Source: Lolium rigidum (taxonomy: Eukaryota > Streptophyta > Magnoliopsida > Poales > Poaceae). Taken from it: a stretch of DNA of 64,000 bases. The DNA lies in contig NW_025899963.1 of NCBI RefSeq assembly GCF_022539505.1, forward strand, positions 124,001 through 188,000, read 5' to 3'. The notes below the pieces were generated by a model that saw only the letters and a list, made by a program, of their open reading frames with translations, was not told the DNA's origin and did not search any database. Made by a program: the position numbers and the translations under genes. Below, piece by piece: positions 57,845-64,000 of the stretch (its first letter is position 1; every line of letters starts with the position of its first letter).

Positions 57845-59834
57845 ATTAATAACCTCACTGGATTCCTCAAGCCATGCTATGATATCTGAATACATTAATT
57901 TTAATCTTGAGTGAAGACACGGGTTATTTACTCTCTCTGTTCTTAAATAGAAGACTCTCTTAAAAGTGTGATGTAAGACTTCTCTTTTAAACTTCTTGTT
58001 GCGGCAGTAATTGCTAAAGAAGTATTTATGTTTTATTTCTTGAAACAAAGAAGTATTTAAGCTATTTAGATGAAAATAGTACAAAATGATTATTCATTAG
58101 AAAGTTGATAATGTAAATTCAATAGCTTTCTCATGACATGCAGTAAGAACAGTAAAGTACCCATATCATTTGTATTGTGTCATCTACATGGGATATGTGG
58201 ATTCATAGTTGAATTTATTTTTATGGTTATTGAAATAATAATATGAATATAAATTATACGCCATATTTCTAGGGATAACATACTATACATTGGAGTAAGT
58301 TTTTGAATTTCCATTATGTTACCCGCAAAAAAAAAGAATTTCCATTATGTTGGCAAGGAAAATTAGAATATTGCCCCACAATACTATCTTGTCTAAGTAA
58401 GCTGAGCCGCATCAGCTATACTCCTACATGCTAACTTTTGAACATGCAACTATTCCAAAATTATGTGTTGCGCGATAGCTTCTTTTTTCTTTTATTAATA
58501 TTTTGTTAAACAATATTAGCAAACCATTTAGAAGTTTTACAATTCAAATGCATATTTTCAACGTCTTACAGTTTTCTTAAGAAATGTATGTATGTTCCTG
58601 AATTGTAAAAGAGGTCCATTAATTATCATCACTAATAGCGTCGCATAGAATTTAACCTAATTGTATAGACTCCATGTATGCCTTTATTCGACTCCAAGAA
58701 AAATTAAATATATTCAATGTATTTTGAATAAACAATAAATGATAGTTTTCAAGATATCGATCTGATATTTACCGACTAAGCATTTTGTGCAGTTGCAAGA
58801 GCTTTGCAAAAATGCAATGGAGTAGTACAGATATATGCAGTGGTAATATTTGTACTTGCATGATGTTCGATGGAATACCTGAGTCATGAAAACTTAACAA
58901 AATAGCATTATGAAACATGCATCGGTAATTCGAGTTGCACTTTGCCAGCAGAAAATGATTTGCGCAACAGGAGATTTTACCTTATATTTTGCTATGATTC
59001 TGAAGAATGAAGATGCACCCAAAACACGCCGTAATCAACTGAACTCCTTAGATAAGAAGCTTGATGAGAGAACATTAATACACTGGACAATGGAGAACTC
59101 ATGTCTTGTGCGGATGCGAGGATTCCATGCCGCAGGGCTGATGTTGCGGAAGGCATCTAGAATTTCCACTTCACGCCACATACGACCTTTAAATCAATCC
59201 ACCGATGAGAAACAACTTTGATCCGGATGAATTCCCAGCTGTGCATATTTAATCAGTGGCATGCATATATAGGAATCGGTGATATGTATTTATACCCAAA
59301 TTTTTTGCAAAAGAAAACCTTTACGATTCCACGTAATGGATGGCTGTGTAGTATTGTAGTAGGCACTCTTTCAGTCCGGCGTTGCTACTCGGCACCAAGA
59401 TTGCTTAGAGTCGGCAACAACAACCTCCCACGGAGACGTTGTGCAGGGATACTGAAATAAACTATGAATCAAATGGGAAAGAGCAGATCAATTTTTTTCA
59501 CAAATAATTAAAATCCTAGAAGATCCCTAAAAAAAGTCTCTTGATAACCAATGCGCCTTCTGTCCAATTTCTGATGGAATCAGAACATTGATCGTATGCG
59601 AAATATAAGATGATGTGCTTACCTAGCTATTGGATCTGATAAAAATGGACGGATCTTTACATACCTAGTGTCTTTGCGACTAAATCGAGAGTCCAGTAGA
59701 TGGTGGCAGATATGAAGAACGGCACAAAGTCCGCCATGGGTCACCTCCTCATAATCCATCCCACCATGCACGTAATTTGGACGTCTAGGGTCAAGATCAT
59801 AGCATGGCTTGAGGAATCCAGTGAGGTTATTAAT
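57845..59834. repeat. Pair of 39-bp perfect inverted repeats, 1.9 kb apart
   Basis: 57845-57883 (attaataacctcactggatt and following) is the exact reverse complement of 59796-59834. The flanks do not extend the match in either direction. They could be inner parts of a decayed transposon's inverted ends. Confidence 0.65.
58305..58351. repeat. Micro-retroposition scar (15-bp insert, 16-bp direct repeat)
   Basis: gaatttccattatgtt at 58305-58320 and 58336-58351 flanks acccgcaaaaaaaaa (58321-58335), the signature of a tail-only LINE/SINE insertion on the plus strand. Confidence 0.6.
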
Positions 59835-60526
59835 CAGTAGCGATGGAGAAGCTCCCAGATCTAATCGCAAATATGGCATACATTGCTTACCAATAATAAG
59901 CGACCCAAAACGATCAGAGCCGGCTTGCATAAGAATTGGCCGCCGCTGCCAGACGCGCACACAGCGAGACACAGATCAATGTTAGTCGTAGGGCTTGCAT
60001 GGCTGTCGGATCAATCGCCAAATCGATTAGTGTGACACGAATCAATCTCAATCGTAGAGCATGTATGGCTGCCGGATCAAAGAACAGATCGATCAGTGTT
60101 CACGTGCATCAGAATTAGCTTCTGCCGTGGGACGCGCACACCGCGAGACGCCGAGACACGAATCAATCTCAAGTGCAGGTAAAGCCTGGTTATCTATGTT
60201 GCATGATCGGTGCATGATCGGTGAATTAAGGAGGCTGGACATGTGCGTATATTTTGGTATCCCGTAGAAGATTTGCTAAAAGGCGTGCGCGTGGGATGTA
60301 GGGTAGGACTCTTTTGATCAATTTCATCTAACGGTTGTAGATGACTAATAGCCTGATCGGATGGACAATTCAGATTAGTTTCTGAGGATTAACGTGGTGC
60401 CTCATTGGGAGTCTCCAATTAGTAAATATAAGAAGGTCACTACTGGAGTACTGAAGTAGTTGTCGCCAAAACTACTAAGGCGACAGCATCAAAAGATAAA
60501 ACTAAGAAAAAAGAGGACATGGTGGT

Positions 60527-62681
60527 CTACTTGACCTCCGGCTTGGATGCGCTTGGAGCAGGCGCAGGTTTAACACCAAGGAAAGAAAGGATCGATCTTG
60601 CAGAAGGCTTGGCAGCTCTAATTAGAGATTGCCATTTCTTCGTTTCCATCTCCCCTATTTCGCCAACCTTAGCCCAGTCGACGTTTTGCTGACTATTAGC
60701 AATCAGCGCGACGGTGCCCTCAACGCCAATCTTCAGACCTTCTTGACGAAGTTTTAGCCCAAGATTTTCAGGCTCGTTGAAGGCTTTGGCGAGCTCAACA
60801 AAAGTATTGGGGACCTCTTTCTTCGGAAAGAAGTAGGGGAAAAGCTTCAACATGCTAGCTTCAGCGTTTTCAAGGCCGTCGCGTGCTTCATCCCCATGAA
60901 TCTCAACAAAGGTCAGCGCATCGAGAAGCTCGTCGCCTTCAGGACCTTCAACTTCGTACTCTTGATGAGTTCTCCCTACAAATAAACAAAGAGTCACATG
61001 TAAATAAAGAATGAAGGGAAAACGTGAAGTAACCCGAGGAAATGCAAGGATTCAAGAACTTACTAATAAAACTTCGAGTCTGCGACTCCAAGCGAGCAAG
61101 GATTCTGCCTCTCGAGCTGATTGTTGAGATATATTATTGCTCAAGGAAGTTTCCGCGTCATGAAGTCTCTTTCGAAGATCTTCGATGGCGGCAGCATCCT
61201 TTTCAACTTTCTTGCGAACTTCTTCGCTCTGCTCCAACTTGGCAGCAAGACCGTCAGCACGCTTGTTGGCTCCCGCAAGATCTCCTGGCAAAATACATGA
61301 CAGTTAAATATTATGATAAAATCATGGTACACATGCAATAGAGGAAAAGAAAAGTAGTACCTTCCAGCTTCTTGGAATAGTCACGATACCCGACAAATTG
61401 GGTACCAAGACGAATAAACTCCTTCATTAGAGGCTGAAGAAACGACCAAGGAAGAAAAAGAAGTCAATATAGCCAATATAAATTCGACAACACTTAGCAA
61501 AAAACAAAGAGAAGATAGAAGTATTGAAAGGTTCGGAACTTACATCATCCAATGAAGGTGTCGAGGAGCCACCAGGGAATTGGACAGGTTCCTTGGATGG
61601 CTCGATCCTCGCTCTCTTTGAAGGAGAGGCTCGGGGGCTCTCAACTGGTGGCGGTTGCACGATGTCCTGTTGGGGAGGAGAAGTTTCATCCCCATCATGC
61701 TGAGCTTCCGACACAATTAGAGTACGCGACGTACTCGTTCGTGCAGCGGCGTCAACAGTTTGTTCTTCTTCCTCGTCACCACTACAATAAAACAGCGACA
61801 GTATAAGAAGCAAGATAGACAAGAAACGTCAAAACAGAAAAAGTAAAGAGTAAGGAGTAACTTACGAGCTGACGAGGGCATCAGTATATGGATTAAAAGC
61901 TGCCTTCCTATCTGAAGTCTCAGCTTTTCGGCTTTGGAAGTGCCGGAATCTTTAACTTCATCTCTCTTCCTCTTCATCCTTGGAGAAGCGTGAGGAAGAG
62001 AGTGTGTCGAGGCAGTGGCGTCTGACTCAGCGGAAGCCGCAGATTTGTGAGAACCCGCGATTTCAGTGGCAGGGCGCGAGGTGCCTTGGTTGTCATCGTC
62101 GACAACGGCACGATCTTCAACTTCTCCACCTTCAGGAAGAGGAGGAAGAGAAACAAGGACGAGGTGGTCCTGAGGAAAAGAAAGAGTGTCGATAAAAAGG
62201 CGTTAACAAAATAGTAGTCGGCAAAATAATAAAACTCGAGGAGGCAATATAGCTATTAAAAGGAAATTACCTCGGGAAGGGGTTTGGCGCTACTATATGG
62301 CGCAACACGGAAAGAAGTTGGAATTGAATCCTTCTTGTTGAGCGATGAGATTTTGCGGATAAGCTTTTCAAAATCCTTCAAAGGAAGATCTTTTGAGAGC
62401 CTATCAACATCTTTTTCACCAGCGTACTTCCAGAAGGGGTTTTTGCGAGCCTGGAGAGGCTGCACTCTAGTCCTAAGGAAATAGGCGGTAATCTCAATAC
62501 CCGAAAGTTCTTTGCCGCGGGTGTTCTGTAGCTCGTGGATGCGAGTCATCAGCGCCTCTGTCGCCAGTTTCTCAGCCTCGGTAGCTTCAGCATCCCAGGA
62601 ACGGCGGTGAAGGATTTTAGCTTCTCCATCAAAAGGGGCGATGTTTTCTTCCACTGGATTGGAGCTTTCTTCGTGGATGTA
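60527..62681 (-). pseudogene. Antisense gene 1 of element D (PF04195-like, six exons)
   Basis: Minus-strand exons inferred from GT-AG sites: 62681-62271 (5' end cut by LTR F), 62169-61866, 61781-61544, 61433-61361, 61284-61064, 60975-60527 (stop TAG). Exon 1 carries GIEITAYFLRTRVQPLQARK, typical of the plant 'putative gypsy type transposon' domain. Exon 4 reads EFIRLGTQFVGYRDYSKKLE, exon 5 a coiled coil (AAKLEQSEEVRKKVEKDAAA) and exon 6 VEGTVALIANSQQNVDWAKVG. Frames suggest small indels late in exon 2 and late in exon 5, so the copy is probably dead. Members lie antisense between integrase and 3' LTR in Tat elements. Their role is unknown; regulation of the element has been suggested. Confidence 0.75.
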
Positions 62682-64000
62682 TGATGTCTACGGGTGCTTC
62701 TATTCTTGTAGACAGTGTTGGGCCTCCAAGAGCAGAGGTTTGTAGAACAACAACAAGTTTCCCTTAAGTGGATTACCCAAGGTTTATCGAACTCAGGGAG
62801 GAAGAGGTCAAAGATATCCCTCTCAAGCAACCCTGCAACCACAAAGCAAGAAGTCTCTTGTGTCCCCAACACACCAAATACACTTGTCAGATGTATAGGT
62901 GCACTAGTTCGGCGAAGAGATAGTGAAATACAAGTAATATGGATGTATATGAGTGGTAATAGCAATCTGAATAAAATATGGCAGCGAGTAAACATGCAAC
63001 AAAACAGTAAACAAACGGAGATTCGATGCTTAAAAGCAAGGCCTAGGGATCCTGCTTTCACTACTGGACACTCTCAACAATGATCACATAATAGAACAAC
63101 TCTACACTCTTTTGTTGGATGATGAACGCCACTAACTGTGTAGGATTACATGAACCCTCAATGCCGGAGTTAACAAGCTCCACAGTATTCGATATTCATG
63201 TTTAGGTAACCTTAGAGTGCAAGATAGATCAACACAATTACACCAAGAACTAACATAGCATGCACACTATCACCATCACACTATGAAGGAGGCATAGATC
63301 ACATCAATACTTATCATAGCAATAGTTAACTTCATAATCTACAAGAGATTACAATCATAGCCTACACCAAGTACTACACGAGGCACACACTCGTCACCAT
63401 TACACCGTGCGGGAGGAATAGAGTACTTTAATAACATCACTAGAGTAGCACATAGATGATATTCAACTAGATCACATAAAGAGAGAGATGAACCACATAG
63501 CTACAGCGGAGCCCTCAGCCCCGGGGTGAATTACTCCCTCCTCATCATGGAGACAGCGATGGCGGTGAAGATGGCGGTGGAGACGGCGGTGGAGATGACT
63601 CCGGGGGCAATTCCCCGTCCCGACGGCGTGCCGGAACGGAGACTTCGTCCCCCGAATTGGAGTTTCGCGATGGCGGCGGCTCTGGATGGTTTTCTCGGGT
63701 TTCGTCGAACGTGGTCGAGGTTTTAGGTCAGGGACGACTAAATAGGCGAAGAGGCGGAGTCGGAGGGGGCCTGGGGCCACCAGACAACAGGGGGCGCCCC
63801 CCCTGGGCCGCGCCGCCACCTTGTGTGGAGCCCCTGGGCCTCCCCTCTGGTGCCTCTCGGGTGTTCTGGAAGCTCCCGGTGAAAATAGGGTACTGGGCGT
63901 TGATTTCGTCCGATTCCGAGAATATTTCCTTACTAGGATTTCGAAACCAAAAACAGCAGAAAACAGGAACTGGCACTTCGGCATCTCGTCAATAGGTTAG
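62682..64000 (-). repeat. LTR F, reverse-oriented, J family (continues past window)
   Basis: Starts TGATGTCTACGGGTGCTTC like LTR J at 32022 and runs to the window end. It shares with the Athila-type LTRs the block ttcgtccgattccgagaatatttccttactagga (63905-63940) and a GC-rich segment. It inserted into exon 1 of antisense gene 1. The rest of the element is outside. Confidence 0.75.

Larger units (their letters stand above)
57596..60526. other. Unassigned DNA between the two antisense genes
   Basis: Low-complexity, AT-rich, without long ORFs. It holds a MITE-like start (ctctctctgttcttaaatagaagactc, near 57930; second end not found), a micro-insertion (58305-58351), a 39-bp perfect inverted repeat pair (57845-57883 and 59796-59834) and short tandem duplications at 59950-60160. 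It may be one or more unidentified transposons inserted in D. Confidence 0.35.
41219..64000 (+). mobile_element. Tat/Retand-lineage Ty3/gypsy element D (3' end outside window)
   Basis: 5' LTR (41219-41605), primer site, gag-protease, reverse transcriptase and RNase H, a second (archaeal-type) RNase H, integrase, then two genes on the opposite strand. The additional RNase H and antisense genes are known features of the Tat group. The body is broken by element E (45820-53913) and by LTR F (62682 onward). In-frame stops at 44808 and 45642 add to the damage. The 3' LTR is not in the window. Confidence 0.88.

Noticed and set aside
60438..60447. cactactgga as a CACTA transposon terminus
   Set aside because: No subterminal repeats and no matching opposite end were found.
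1..64000. CRISPR arrays, tRNA or rRNA genes, bacterial operons
   Set aside because: The direct repeats seen are transposon repeats; no cloverleaf or rRNA sequence was noticed, and spliced genes show nuclear plant DNA.

Overview
The window looks like intergenic DNA of a large-genome grass, most likely a Triticeae cereal (wheat, barley, Aegilops or a relative). It is packed with nested LTR retrotransposons: an Angela/BARE-like copia LTR, Athila-lineage gypsy elements with a tRNA-Asp-type primer site, and a Tat-lineage gypsy element with an extra RNase H and antisense genes. Between them lie CACTA, hAT-type, foldback and LINE debris. Only one host gene appears intact. Family names rest on recognised sequence features, not on a database search.

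1-11361 is a nest. A copia element on the minus strand (gag, protease, integrase and half of the reverse transcriptase, 5' LTR at 10332-11361) is broken by the 3' end of an Angela/BARE-like copia (LTR 5579-7358). That copia is in turn broken by a non-autonomous Athila-type element whose 3' LTR is 3321-4915. 11577-12695 is an F-box pseudogene. 12960-14535 is a foldback element with a nested palindrome. 14719-18761 is a CACTA derivative with a 529-bp hAT-like insertion (8-bp target duplication). 19201-19721 is a second foldback element.

20932-24310 (minus) is a complete seven-exon SKU5-similar (SKS) multicopper-oxidase-like gene, predicted 543 aa, followed upstream by a MITE-like element and a second hAT-type element. 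25500-31500 holds two 5'-truncated LINEs, a tandem array of about 300-bp units, further foldback DNA and a fragment of a charged coiled-coil ORF.

32022-64000 is one deep nest. A reverse-oriented LTR (J) is broken by a second LTR (K1). K1 is broken by a complete non-autonomous Athila-type element (B, 32743-39479) and by K2. K2 is broken by a Tat-lineage element (D, from 41219). D is broken by another Athila-type element (E, 45820-53913, perfect 5-bp target duplication) and by a J-family LTR (F, from 62682). Downstream of pol, D carries two multi-exon genes on the opposite strand.

Elements A, B and E share LTRs, leader and a long non-coding trailer, but carry three different ORFs in the same slot: an unrecognised 215-aa protein, a shortened gag, and a full gag-protease. 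None has its own reverse transcriptase or integrase in the parts seen, so they would need helper elements. This exchange of cargo in a constant chassis, together with a conserved internal polypurine tract plus hairpin in the trailer, is the most interesting signal here.
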